Positions 19,931 to 29,000 of a DNA stretch of 64,000 nucleotides are shown piece after piece; position 1 is the stretch's first letter, and the number at the start of each line of letters is the position of its first letter. The translations under genes and the position numbers were made by a program. The DNA is from Gemmatimonadota bacterium (GTDB lineage: Bacteria; JAAXHH01), in the NCBI GenBank assembly GCA_009838645.1, contig VXRC01000001.1, positions 109,740 to 173,739 of the forward strand. Reading direction: 5' to 3'. The notes under the pieces were generated by a model. It did not search any database. It had not been told where the DNA came from and was given only the letters and a program-made list of their open reading frames with translations.

Positions 19931-20488
19931 ATGCTTCGCATTACCCGTATGATCGGCGGCCTGGCCCTTGCCATGGCCTTGACTTCCCTGGGCGGGATCG
20001 CCGATGCCCAAACGACCATGCCCTCGGGCGGAGAAGAAATGGACCCCGGACGGGGCATGTTGGAAGTCACGCTGTCGGGCGGCAAGGTGTCTATCGAATA
20101 CGGCCGTCCCGAAATGAAGGGCAGGGATATGCTCGCCATGGCGCCGGCGGGATTCGTCTGGCGTTTCGGCAGCAACAAATCCACGACCTTCACGACGGAA
20201 GGCGATCTAATGTTCGGTGACCAGACCCTGGCCGCGGGTTCCTACAGCGCCTGGATCAAGCACGTGGACGGCGATTCGTGGTCGCTCATCTTCAACAGTG
20301 AAGTGGGGATCTGGGGCGCGCCGGGCGCCAGCCGGGAGAACGACGTGCTGGAAGTGCCGTTTATGTACAGCGTGGAAAACGAGATGATCGAACGGCTCAC
20401 CGTGAGATTCCTGGAATTCGAAGGCCAGCATCACCTCGCAGTTGGGTGGGGTACTCACCGTCTGCTTGTCGGTTTCGCCGCCAAGTAA
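19931..20488 (+). CDS. exported DUF2911-family protein
   Basis: About 185 residues. The ATG at 19931 has AGGAGG close upstream and opens a signal peptide ending near GIADAQ. The mature part has the DUF2911 pattern: VSIEYGRPEMKGRD, FVWRFGSNKSTTFTTEGD, and YSAWIKHVDGDSWSLIFN. The family is common in Bacteroidetes and other diderms; it is predicted to be periplasmic and its function is unknown. The gene stands alone and ends 27 bases before a strong intrinsic terminator. Confidence 0.85.
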   Translation: MLRITRMIGGLALAMALTSLGGIADAQTTMPSGGEEMDPGRGMLEVTLSGGKVSIEYGRPEMKGRDMLAMAPAGFVWRFGSNKSTTFTTEGDLMFGDQTLAAGSYSAWIKHVDGDSWSLIFNSEVGIWGAPGASRENDVLEVPFMYSVENEMIERLTVRFLEFEGQHHLAVGWGTHRLLVGFAAK

Positions 20489-20514
20489 GCACGCTGTAAC
20501 TTCAAGACAGTCTC

Positions 20515-20547
20515 AAAGGGGCAGGAGAGCGATTCTCCTGTCCCTTT
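20515..20547 (+). terminator. intrinsic terminator of the DUF2911 gene
   Basis: A 14-bp stem (AAAGGGGCAGGAGA paired with TCTCCTGTCCCTTT, one G-U wobble) with a 5-base loop, followed by a run of Ts (20543-20547). It is the clearest hairpin terminator in the window, placed between convergent genes. Confidence 0.9.
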
Positions 20548-20562
20548 TTCATTTCCGCGGGC

Positions 20563-21621
20563 TTACCAGCTCTGCGGGTCCAGACCGACTCTGATCCCGG
20601 CTTCCTCTATCTGCTGCCAGGTGGTGTCGTCGATGCTGATGCCATCCTGCCGGCGCTTCGCCGCCAGGCGGAACTCCGGTTCGCCCGGTATGAGGATCTC
20701 GTCGAATCCCGGCGCCGTCCGGCTGGCTTTCACGTGGCGGATCAGCCCTTCGACTTCCTCGTAGTACCAGTCCAGGTCCGTAAAGAACGAAATGTCGTAG
20801 ACGGTGAAGAGCACGCCGTTACTCGATACGGTCTGCTCGCCCTGTGCGCATCCCTGGCCGCTCAGCGTACCGCCCAGGATTTCCACGAGCAGGCCGAGGC
20901 TGTACCCTTTGTGGGCGACGATGCCGCCCATGGGCAGGATCGCGCCGTTGGGAGGCGGCCCCTTTATCACCGTAGGGTCCGTTGTAGGATTCCCTTCGTG
21001 GTCGATCAGCCAGCCTTCGGGAACCCGCACGCCCTTGTTCGCGGCTACGCGCACCTTGCCCTCCGCGACGACGGAAGTGGTCAGGTCCACCATGACGGGA
21101 TCGTCGTGCAGGCGAGGCGCGGAAAAAGCGATGGGGTTGGTGCTGATGCGCCCATCGATGCCGCCGAAGGGCGGGATCTGGCGACCGAACCGGCCCGCGT
21201 TGACGAAAGCCGATCCGATCAGGCCCTCCCGGGCGGCCATAAGCGGATAAGCGCCCACGCGCCCCACGTGACTGGTGCGCCTGAGGGAAACCGTGGCCGT
21301 GCCGTGTTCACGCGCCTTCTTCATGGCCAGTTGCATGGCGACGGTACCGCCCACCTGGCCGAGCGCGCCGCCGTTGTCCACAACGGCCGTGCACGGGCTC
21401 TCCCTCAGGATCCGCACGTCCGCCCGGGCCTTGAACCGGCCCTCGTCCTTGATGGCCTTGACGTATTCCGGGATCCGGATGGCGCCGTGGGAGTCATGGC
21501 CGAAGAGATTGGAATCCACGAGGTGGTCCACGACGCTGCGTGCGTCGTCCGCAGTACAGCCGGCCGCCTCCATCACTTCGCAGCCTATTCGATGCAGTTT
21601 CTCGGGGGTAATTACGGGCAT
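20563..21621 (-). CDS. malate/L-lactate/sulfolactate dehydrogenase family (Ldh_2) oxidoreductase
   Basis: 352 residues. The family's NAD(P)-dependent 2-hydroxyacid dehydrogenase fold is shown by LFGHDSHGAIRIPEYVKAI (catalytic His and Arg region), DNGGALGQVGGTVAMQLA, and VAHKGYSLGLLVEILGGTLSGQG. Known members include ureidoglycolate, malate and (R)-sulfolactate dehydrogenases (ComC). It is the last gene of a six-gene operon and its start codon shares one base with the stop of an unrelated D-2-hydroxyacid dehydrogenase, so both enzymes should be made together. Confidence 0.88.
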   Translation of the reverse strand: MPVITPEKLHRIGCEVMEAAGCTADDARSVVDHLVDSNLFGHDSHGAIRIPEYVKAIKDEGRFKARADVRILRESPCTAVVDNGGALGQVGGTVAMQLAMKKAREHGTATVSLRRTSHVGRVGAYPLMAAREGLIGSAFVNAGRFGRQIPPFGGIDGRISTNPIAFSAPRLHDDPVMVDLTTSVVAEGKVRVAANKGVRVPEGWLIDHEGNPTTDPTVIKGPPPNGAILPMGGIVAHKGYSLGLLVEILGGTLSGQGCAQGEQTVSSNGVLFTVYDISFFTDLDWYYEEVEGLIRHVKASRTAPGFDEILIPGEPEFRLAAKRRQDGISIDDTTWQQIEEAGIRVGLDPQSW

Positions 21622-22685
21622 TATCTTCCTTTCAGTGTCTTATCCGCGTGCTGTGTCCTGAACTTCTCCAGTTTCTTCTTCAGTCCCGGACGCTCGAGCA
21701 CCGCCCGGTTGACCACGTAGGGAGGCTCTTCTCCCCTGGAGACGGCCAGGGCCGCCTTCATGCAGTCGTGTCCGATATCGCGGAACAGTTCATGGGTCCA
21801 GCACGAAGCGTGAGGCGCAAGGATGACGTTCGGCAGGGACAGCAGGGGATCGTCGGCGTCTGGCGGTTCCTGCTCGAAGACGTCAATGGCCGCGCCCGCT
21901 ATCCAGCCTTCCTGCAACGCCTGCTCCAGCGCCTTCTGGTCTACGATGGCGCCGCGCGCCGTGTTGACCAGGTAGGCGTCCTCCCGCATCATGCGCAGCT
22001 CCCGCGAACCGATCAGGTACCGGGTCTGAGCGTTCAACGGACAGTGGATGGTGACGAACGTGCTGCGGCGGAGCAGGGTCTCCCGGTCCACCAGCGTAAC
22101 GCCCAGTTGTGCGGCCTCTTCCGCGGACACTGCGGGATCGGAGACCAGGATCTCGGACGGCTCGAAGGGCGCCAGCATACGCACCACCTCGCGGCCGATC
22201 ATGCCCATGCCGATCAGGCCGACCACGCGGCCCCGGATCTCGCAACCCATGTGATCAAAACGGATGTCCCAGTCGTCATTCCGTACGATGGCGTCCTTGA
22301 TCGTCACCCGGTGGCAGAGACCGAGCATCAGGGCCATCGTGGCGCTGGCCACGGGCCTGCGCGTGGCCTCCGGCGTGATGGTCACCATGACGTCCGCCTC
22401 CGTCGCGGCGTCCATGTCGATCATGTCGTAACCCACGCCCGTCCGGGCAATAAGCGCCAGGCGCTCGATCCCGGCAAAGGAGTCTTGCGTGTAGGGCTGG
22501 CCCATGGAGATCACCGCGTCGAAATCCTCGAGCTGATCCGGGGTCACGGGCCACCGGTCTTCTCTCAGGAAGGCATGGAAGATCCCGGCTTCGTCCAGCA
22601 GATCGACGCCGAAATCGTCGAACACGACCCCGCCGTCGGAACCTCGCAGGTCGGCGACCAGGGCTACGCGGAAATCATCGGGCAT
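21621..22685 (-). CDS. D-isomer-specific 2-hydroxyacid dehydrogenase
   Basis: 354 residues. The NAD-binding site is VVGLIGMGMIGREVVRML; the catalytic arginine is in VNTARGAIVDQKALEQAL, the glutamate in IDVFEQEPPD, and the histidine in NVILAPHASCWT. The overall pattern is like phosphoglycerate or glyoxylate/hydroxypyruvate reductases and like (S)-sulfolactate dehydrogenase SlcC. It has no ACT domain, so it is unlikely to be the serine-biosynthesis enzyme. It lies 47 bases after a permease gene and overlaps the Ldh_2 dehydrogenase by one base. Confidence 0.88.
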   Translation of the reverse strand: MPDDFRVALVADLRGSDGGVVFDDFGVDLLDEAGIFHAFLREDRWPVTPDQLEDFDAVISMGQPYTQDSFAGIERLALIARTGVGYDMIDMDAATEADVMVTITPEATRRPVASATMALMLGLCHRVTIKDAIVRNDDWDIRFDHMGCEIRGRVVGLIGMGMIGREVVRMLAPFEPSEILVSDPAVSAEEAAQLGVTLVDRETLLRRSTFVTIHCPLNAQTRYLIGSRELRMMREDAYLVNTARGAIVDQKALEQALQEGWIAGAAIDVFEQEPPDADDPLLSLPNVILAPHASCWTHELFRDIGHDCMKAALAVSRGEEPPYVVNRAVLERPGLKKKLEKFRTQHADKTLKGR

Positions 22686-22732
22686 AAACCGTCCGTTCCC
22701 TCTCTACATTCGTCAGAACAAGCTCTGAGGCC

Positions 22733-24784
22733 TCAGAACAGGATCTGGGACGTGGACTTGGCGATCAGCACCAGGGAGACGGCGGCCATGCCGATCAGGC
22801 CCAGGCCGCACCCGTACCCGGCGAGGATCACGGGCGCGTACGCGCGCCACCGTTTTTCTCCGTACCGCCGCCCGAAATAGAACCGGCCCAGCATCGCTCC
22901 GATGAACGTGGGCAACGTGTAGTGTATCCAGGCGCCGGTGCCCAGTCCGGCCACCAGGCCGTAGAACAGTAGCGGCGGCGCCTTGAGCAGGCTCAGGACC
23001 CCGTACAGGGCCACCGTGAACCCCATTCCGGCGCCGATGTACTCCCACTTGATGAGTTGCCCGATCACATCCGATCCGCCCGGCAGGGTCGATTTGATCC
23101 AGATCGTCTCCATCGTCGCCTGCAGCGGCCACATCTTCTCGACGAAGGGATAGGCCGCGGACGGTATGGGCGCCAGTTTCCAGATCAGGGCATAGAAGAG
23201 GAAACTGAACACGATGAGCAGCAACAGGCTCAATATATACAGTTTGACCAGGCTTGGAAATCGCGTTCGGGTGAGTTCCAACTGCCGGAAGGTCGCCACG
23301 ACGCCGCTGTGATCGAAGAGCGGAACCGGGGCGAACCAGATGGCCACGCCCTTGTAGCCCGACAGGTAGAAGGAGCCCTCCCTCGCATAGGGGAAGGACG
23401 AACCGTAGGGCGATCCCGTGAGGCCGATCATGCGCGCGCCGATGTAGGAGAAGAAGGGCGTCCACAGGAACCCGAATACCAGGGAGATCCATACCGGGAA
23501 CGTAGGTTCGAGATAGTAGACCAGGAGGATGAAGCACAGGGTCGAAACCGCCCAGAGCGCGATGGGAATGGGCAGCCTGAAATCGCCCCGGTCCGGCGGC
23601 GGCCGGCGGGGTCCCTGGACACCGGATGCGCCGTCCGGGTCTCTCCTCAAGGCGCGGGCGAAGGCGACCAGGCCGATCAGGCCGATGACCAGCGAAGTGC
23701 CGATGGAGGAGAAACTCAGCCAGAAATCGATGGTGTTGTTGATGGAGGTGGGGATGGTGCTCATCCCCGGCGCCCAGCTGTGCAGCAGGCCGAAATGGTA
23801 GAGGGCAGGATTGGCGATGAAGGTGACGACGAAGGAACTGATGAAGGTACCGACCACGATCCAGAAGGGCAGGACGAAGCCCACCAGGAGCGTGGCCATG
23901 TCCGTGCCGATGCCGATGGGCGACGCGGGCAGCACGTCCCGGACCCGCGGCGTGAAGTCCGCGAAGGGAATGGGGAAGACCTCGACGCCCTTGGTCAGCA
24001 CTACGCCCGATACCGTCGGGACGACCACGTAGAGTATGCCCCAGCCCAGGCCGATCATGGCGCCGACGGTAAACAGGCGCCACCGCCAGGTCTCTTCGCC
24101 CGCGGACGATTCCGCCAGCGCGGTGGCGCCGGCCGCCTGTACGGGCGCCAGGGGAAAGGGCAGGCGTTCGGTGTCCGCCGTGATGCGGAAGAGCACGTAT
24201 CCAAGCGAAATGGCGTTGACCAGGCCGAGGATGGACACGAGGATGGCCAGCAGAATCGGTTCCAGCCACTCCATGGAGAAAAGGGTCCGGGTGATCAGGG
24301 AATCGGATCCTCTGGGCGGCGATACCCACTGGGGCAGAAGCTGGGCCAGGCCGTCCGCCTGGGGGGACTGGATCAGATACTGAAACCAGATCATCTTGGC
24401 GAAAGGCGCGCCGTGCACCGATGATCCGGCCGCCATGCCGCTGGCGCCCAGGCCCGTCGCTGCCAGACCGGCGGCGAGCCAGTAGAGGATGATGGCTTCC
24501 TGGGGCTTCAGCTTGATGAACAGGCGCTTCCCGATCTCGATGAACATGATGATGGTGACCCATTCCGCGGCGCCCGCGAAACTCTTTCCGGTCACCAGTT
24601 CCAGGTAGATCGCCCCCGGAAGCATGACCAGCCCGACGAAGAACGCAGCCCAGATGATCCGGCTGCTGAACCCGTCCTCGTAGGGCAGGCTGTCCGGCAC
24701 GATCTGCCACCGGTCGTCCTGTCCGGAGGGATCGGCTTCCCGGTCGTGCCGTTCCTGGTGTTCACGCCTGGTGGTGTCGCTCAT
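22733..24784 (-). CDS. large polytopic permease (OPT/DUF6785-like), unknown substrate
   Basis: 683 residues with a hydrophilic N-terminus of about 45 residues and around 14-16 hydrophobic helices. Landmarks include FIEIGKRLFIKLKPQEAIILYW near the N-terminus and a charged cytosolic loop with RRPPPDRGDF near the middle. It resembles uncharacterised large transporters that occur next to catabolic genes in Latescibacterota- and Planctomycetes-like genomes, and is more distant from the two other permeases in this window. It is the fourth gene of the operon, 85 bases after the amidohydrolase. The substrate could be a small peptide or organic acid. Confidence 0.65.
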   Translation of the reverse strand: MSDTTRREHQERHDREADPSGQDDRWQIVPDSLPYEDGFSSRIIWAAFFVGLVMLPGAIYLELVTGKSFAGAAEWVTIIMFIEIGKRLFIKLKPQEAIILYWLAAGLAATGLGASGMAAGSSVHGAPFAKMIWFQYLIQSPQADGLAQLLPQWVSPPRGSDSLITRTLFSMEWLEPILLAILVSILGLVNAISLGYVLFRITADTERLPFPLAPVQAAGATALAESSAGEETWRWRLFTVGAMIGLGWGILYVVVPTVSGVVLTKGVEVFPIPFADFTPRVRDVLPASPIGIGTDMATLLVGFVLPFWIVVGTFISSFVVTFIANPALYHFGLLHSWAPGMSTIPTSINNTIDFWLSFSSIGTSLVIGLIGLVAFARALRRDPDGASGVQGPRRPPPDRGDFRLPIPIALWAVSTLCFILLVYYLEPTFPVWISLVFGFLWTPFFSYIGARMIGLTGSPYGSSFPYAREGSFYLSGYKGVAIWFAPVPLFDHSGVVATFRQLELTRTRFPSLVKLYILSLLLLIVFSFLFYALIWKLAPIPSAAYPFVEKMWPLQATMETIWIKSTLPGGSDVIGQLIKWEYIGAGMGFTVALYGVLSLLKAPPLLFYGLVAGLGTGAWIHYTLPTFIGAMLGRFYFGRRYGEKRWRAYAPVILAGYGCGLGLIGMAAVSLVLIAKSTSQILF

Positions 24785-24869
24785 GGTTTACGCTCGGTCA
24801 TGGCATTTCCGCATTGGTGCGGCGCGTACCGGTTTTCAGCCGCGCCCGTACTCAACCTGGTCCGTCCGG

Positions 24870-26027
24870 CTAATCCGCCCTGATGTATTTCCCCGCCTTG
24901 TCCCAGTCCGGCCGCGTCAGGCCGTTCAGGTCCCAGACCACCTCGCCAGCCCGCACTGTCAGCAGACACCTCAGCCGCCGGTCGCCGCGCATACGCGCAA
25001 GACCCGAGTCCACGAAACCGAACTCTCCGTATTCCAGCTCCAGCACGGCGACGTCCGCCTCCGCGCCGATGCTCAGCGTACCGAGTTCGGGGCGCCGTAT
25101 GGCGCGGGCGGGGTTCCGCGTGGAGCGCATGACCACGTCCTCCAGGGTCATCCCCATGTTCAGGCATTTCGACATGGTCGTGTTCATGCTCGCGTTCGGC
25201 ATCAGGGCGCTGTACTTGTGGAGGTCCGTGCTGATGGTATCCGGCAGGAACCCCTGCTCGATGGCCGGCACGGCGATGCGGAACCAGAAGCTGCCGCCGC
25301 CGTGGCCCAGGTCGAACAGGATGCCCTTGTCCCGCGCCTCCCGGACGTAGTCGTTCACCCGGCCGTGCTCTTCCAGCAGGGGGATGTGCTGCGCGTAGAG
25401 GTGCGTATGGATGTCGCCGGGGCTCAGCTTCTTCAGCAGCAGGTCCCGGTAGCTCCGGGTCGGCTTCGGCGCGAAATCGATCATGGCGATGGTGCCGCTT
25501 CGCCGGGCCGCCTCGACGGCGCCGTCCACCGCCTCCCAGCCCGGACCGCCGAAATGGGCGGTCTTGGACCCGACGACGTGCTCCGGGTACCTGCTGATCA
25601 TGTCCGCGCAGGGAACCGGATCCATCTCCGATATGTCCTGCTCCACGGCGCCTTCCATGCCGGCGCCGACGATGTTGATCAGCGCCAGCACGCGGGTAAC
25701 GGATTCGGCGATGACCGTGTCCTTGAAGTGCTCGAACTTCTTCCAGCCTGCGCCCCCCGTATCCAGCACCGTGGTCACCCCGTTGGGGAGCACGTGGGCG
25801 TCGGGGAACACCCACCCCTGGTAGCCGCCGTAGGCGTGCATGTGGATGTCGAGCAGCCCGGGCGTGACGTAATGGCCGTGGACGCGGGCCACCTTCCGGC
25901 CGTGTTCCGCCGGGATGTCGTGCTCCACCGCCGCGATCAGGCCGCCGTCGACGGCGACGTCCCGGCTTCCATTGATGCCGTTCTCCGGATCGATGACGTG
26001 CCCGCCCTTGATGATCAGGTCGTACAT
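24870..26027 (-). CDS. amidohydrolase/deacetylase-family metallohydrolase
   Basis: About 385 residues. The metal HxH is in GLLDIHMHAYGG; IHTHLYAQHIP, FDLGHGGGSFWF and TISTDLHKYS supply further ligands. The fold and motif order match the EF0837/Atu3266 deacetylase-like group of the amidohydrolase superfamily, some members of which remove acyl groups from N-acyl amino acids or hydrolyse cyclic amides. The ATG at 26027 with AGAGGAG upstream is preferred over the longer frame to 26063. It is the third gene of the operon, 19 bases after the M28-like/FtsX gene. Confidence 0.85.
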   Translation of the reverse strand: MYDLIIKGGHVIDPENGINGSRDVAVDGGLIAAVEHDIPAEHGRKVARVHGHYVTPGLLDIHMHAYGGYQGWVFPDAHVLPNGVTTVLDTGGAGWKKFEHFKDTVIAESVTRVLALINIVGAGMEGAVEQDISEMDPVPCADMISRYPEHVVGSKTAHFGGPGWEAVDGAVEAARRSGTIAMIDFAPKPTRSYRDLLLKKLSPGDIHTHLYAQHIPLLEEHGRVNDYVREARDKGILFDLGHGGGSFWFRIAVPAIEQGFLPDTISTDLHKYSALMPNASMNTTMSKCLNMGMTLEDVVMRSTRNPARAIRRPELGTLSIGAEADVAVLELEYGEFGFVDSGLARMRGDRRLRCLLTVRAGEVVWDLNGLTRPDWDKAGKYIRAD

Positions 26028-26046
26028 CTCCGCTCCTCTTTCATGG

Positions 26047-29000
26047 TTACAGGGCCGTTTCACGATCGAAAGCCCTAATGTCCCGGTACCGCGCCTTAAT
26101 CGGCTCGGCGAGGGTCCGCCACACGAGAAACCGCTTCCTCAACACGGTGAAGAACCGCCGGTTGATCGTCTGCCACTGCGCCAGGTCTCCGCTGCGACGG
26201 TGGATCACGATCAGGATGCGGTACAGTCTCTCGTGAAGCACGGGCTCCAGTTCAAGCCGCACGTCCTGGCTGATGGCGAGATCGTACGGCGCCAGCCAGA
26301 CGGTGGACGCCACGTGATACGTGTCGTAGGTATCCCCCGGAATCGCGTCGAGCGAGGTCCCCTCCGCGACGAAGTCCTCCGCCGAACTGTCCTCATGGGT
26401 CTGGAAGATGTGGTTCAGGTAGCCCGACAGCGGCAACGCTTCCGGGACGGTCACCGTAAACGGGAACTCGAATTGCCAGTCGTCTTCGTCGGGCGGCGGG
26501 GGCGACCAGCGCCGCGTCACGTCCTCTACCGTCATGTCCGCGGCCTTCTTCGCCGGATAGAGCGTGGACAGGAAGACGATGGCCATGACGACCATCGTGG
26601 CGTATACGGTCGACAGGGAGGAATAGTTGAGCGACATGCCGCCCAGCAGGTCCCATTGCGAGAGCCCCATGGTGATGATCTGGCCGGACAGATAACCGAA
26701 AACGGCCCCGAGCGTCGCGAATACGGCGGCTTCGGCGATGAACAGGGCGGCGACGTGGTTCGGCGCCAGGCCGACCGCGCTGTACACGCCGATTTCCCGG
26801 AACCGTTCGAACACGGCGCCCATCATGGTGTTCAACACCAGGAACGCCGCGATGAGCACCGGGATGATCAGGTTGGCCAGGCCCGAAACCGAAGTGGCGC
26901 CCAGGGAGCTGTAGACCCTCACTTCGTCTTCCATGCCTACGAACACGGCCAGGAGGACCCGCGACATGAACGCCTCCACGGAATCGCGGAGCTGATCGCC
27001 GTCGGCGAACCCCGCGATGGCCACGGACCGCGTGGACCCGTTCAGGTCGAGCGTCTGACGATAGGGCAGGACCAGCACGTTGCGGGAGGGCAGGTGCTCG
27101 GAGGCCTGGATGGTGGACATGAACACTTCGATGTCCATGTCGGTCAGGGTCCGGGTCATGGAGAAACTGGCGGGCATGATGCTCTCGTCGTCCATGTCCC
27201 GGTAGGCGTCGAATCCATCGGAATCGAGCAGCCCGATCACCGTATAGCGTCCGCCGAGGATCTCCACCTCCGCCGTACCCACGTCCTCCGGTCCCACGTT
27301 CAACCGCTCGGCCAGTTCCGTGGGCAGCAGGCAGGCCGACCTTTCGTCCGGGGCGAACCACCGTCCGCCCGGCACCAGGTAGCGGTCCAGGCCGGTGACG
27401 GCCGGTTCGTCGGCGTGCAGTCCCAGGACGGACTGTACCGTGGTGGCGGTCCCTTTGCCCGGCACGCGGAGATCGATATAGGGACTGGTCATGTCCTCCG
27501 GCTCGTACCAGGACCGGGGCACCACGTCCGCCTGGTCTTCGAAGGCGTTCTCCACGTAGGGCAGGAAGGACGTGGGCAGGGAGTGCCACGACAGGCTGCG
27601 CATGAGGACGCCGTCGTAGGGCGGGGTGTTCTCGCGGTCCAGCGTATAGAATTGGATGCCGGTCCTGAATGAAGTGAAGGACAACACGGTGAAGGTCAGC
27701 AAGGTCAGCGTGACCGCGGTCAGCGCCGTGCGCATCTTCCGCTTGCGCAGGTTCGATATCCCCAGGGATATGGCCACGGCCGTGGCGCTCAGCCGGCCGA
27801 TGTCCGCCTCGTGGAGTCCGGCCGCCGACCGGGTCAGGTTCTTCATCTCGGTGTCGAACCGGGTCACGATCATGGTGATGATAATCAGCGCCATGGCCAG
27901 GATGATGAAGGCGAGAAAGACCATGTACGGTGTCAGGCTGAGCTGAAAGGCGGGATGCACGTTCTGCAGCAGCAAGAAGACCGCCGCGAAGATGACGCCC
28001 ACCGAGGCCAGCCGCTTCCGAATGTCCGTGAAACCGAAGAACAGCCGTTCAAGGAAGAAACAGAAGGGGACCAGCAGCATGAAGTAGAAAACGATGCCGT
28101 CCACCGTGTCGTCCGCGGCGTACCGCACGTCGGGATAGGCCCGCGCCTCGAAGCCCCACGCCTCTCTCGACCGCGCGGCGAAGGCGTCGTAACGGCGGTT
28201 CTCCAGGGCCTCCCGGGCGGCCCGCAGCGCCTCGGTGCTTTCCTCGTGGAGTTCGGCGGCCCGGGCGTTGGTCACGCCGTGGTCCTCCAGTTTCATCAGG
28301 CGGGCCCGGTTGAGCGACCACAGGTCCAGAGCGCTCTGGTAGAAGGGATAGAGGATCTGGCCATGGTCCGCCGCGAATCCCTGTCCCTGGGCCAGGGCCA
28401 TGGCGTCGTCCGAGATACTTTCCGGCGGATCGTCGAGCCACGATTCGGGCGTGTTGGTCAGCAGGTACTTGACGCCCCGGGGCCCCGAGCTCATGAACAT
28501 CTTGACCCGGTCCTCGGGCCGGGCGAAGACCACCGCGGCGTTGGTCATCCAGTTGCCGAAGAAACTCTGGTCTTCCACGAAGGCCGCGCCGTACTTGCGC
28601 AGCGGACTGTTGTCTCGGCCGAGTACGGTCAGGTTGTCCAGGGCGACGAAGACGCCGGGGTCCACGATATCGAAGAGATTGATCTCCTCGCAGGGGAAGA
28701 GGACCTGTATGGTATTGTTCACCTTGGACGAGTTCGGCACCGCGAGGGGAAAGGTGGCGTTGCCTTCTTCACCCAGGTCCGGGGCGTACACGATCCGGCC
28801 GTCGGCAGCGAGGCCGTAGCTGCGCAGTTCCGTCGGTCCCCGGGGGAACCGGACCATGGAGTGCCGGAAATGCCCCAGCGAGTCGGCGTGGGTAACCATG
28901 AACCCCCGCACGCCGCTGTGGCTCTGGTATCCGGGCTCGTAGACGACCAGGGCGTCGGAAACCGGTGTATTGGGCTTGAAGAAATCCACCGTGCGGTCGA

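Noticed and set aside
23057..24424. 455-residue plus-strand frame opposite the permease
   Set aside because: Rich in Gly, Asp, Arg and Gln as expected for the complement of hydrophobic codons.
25915..27672. 585-residue plus-strand frame opposite the FtsX region
   Set aside because: Antisense shadow without domain motifs.
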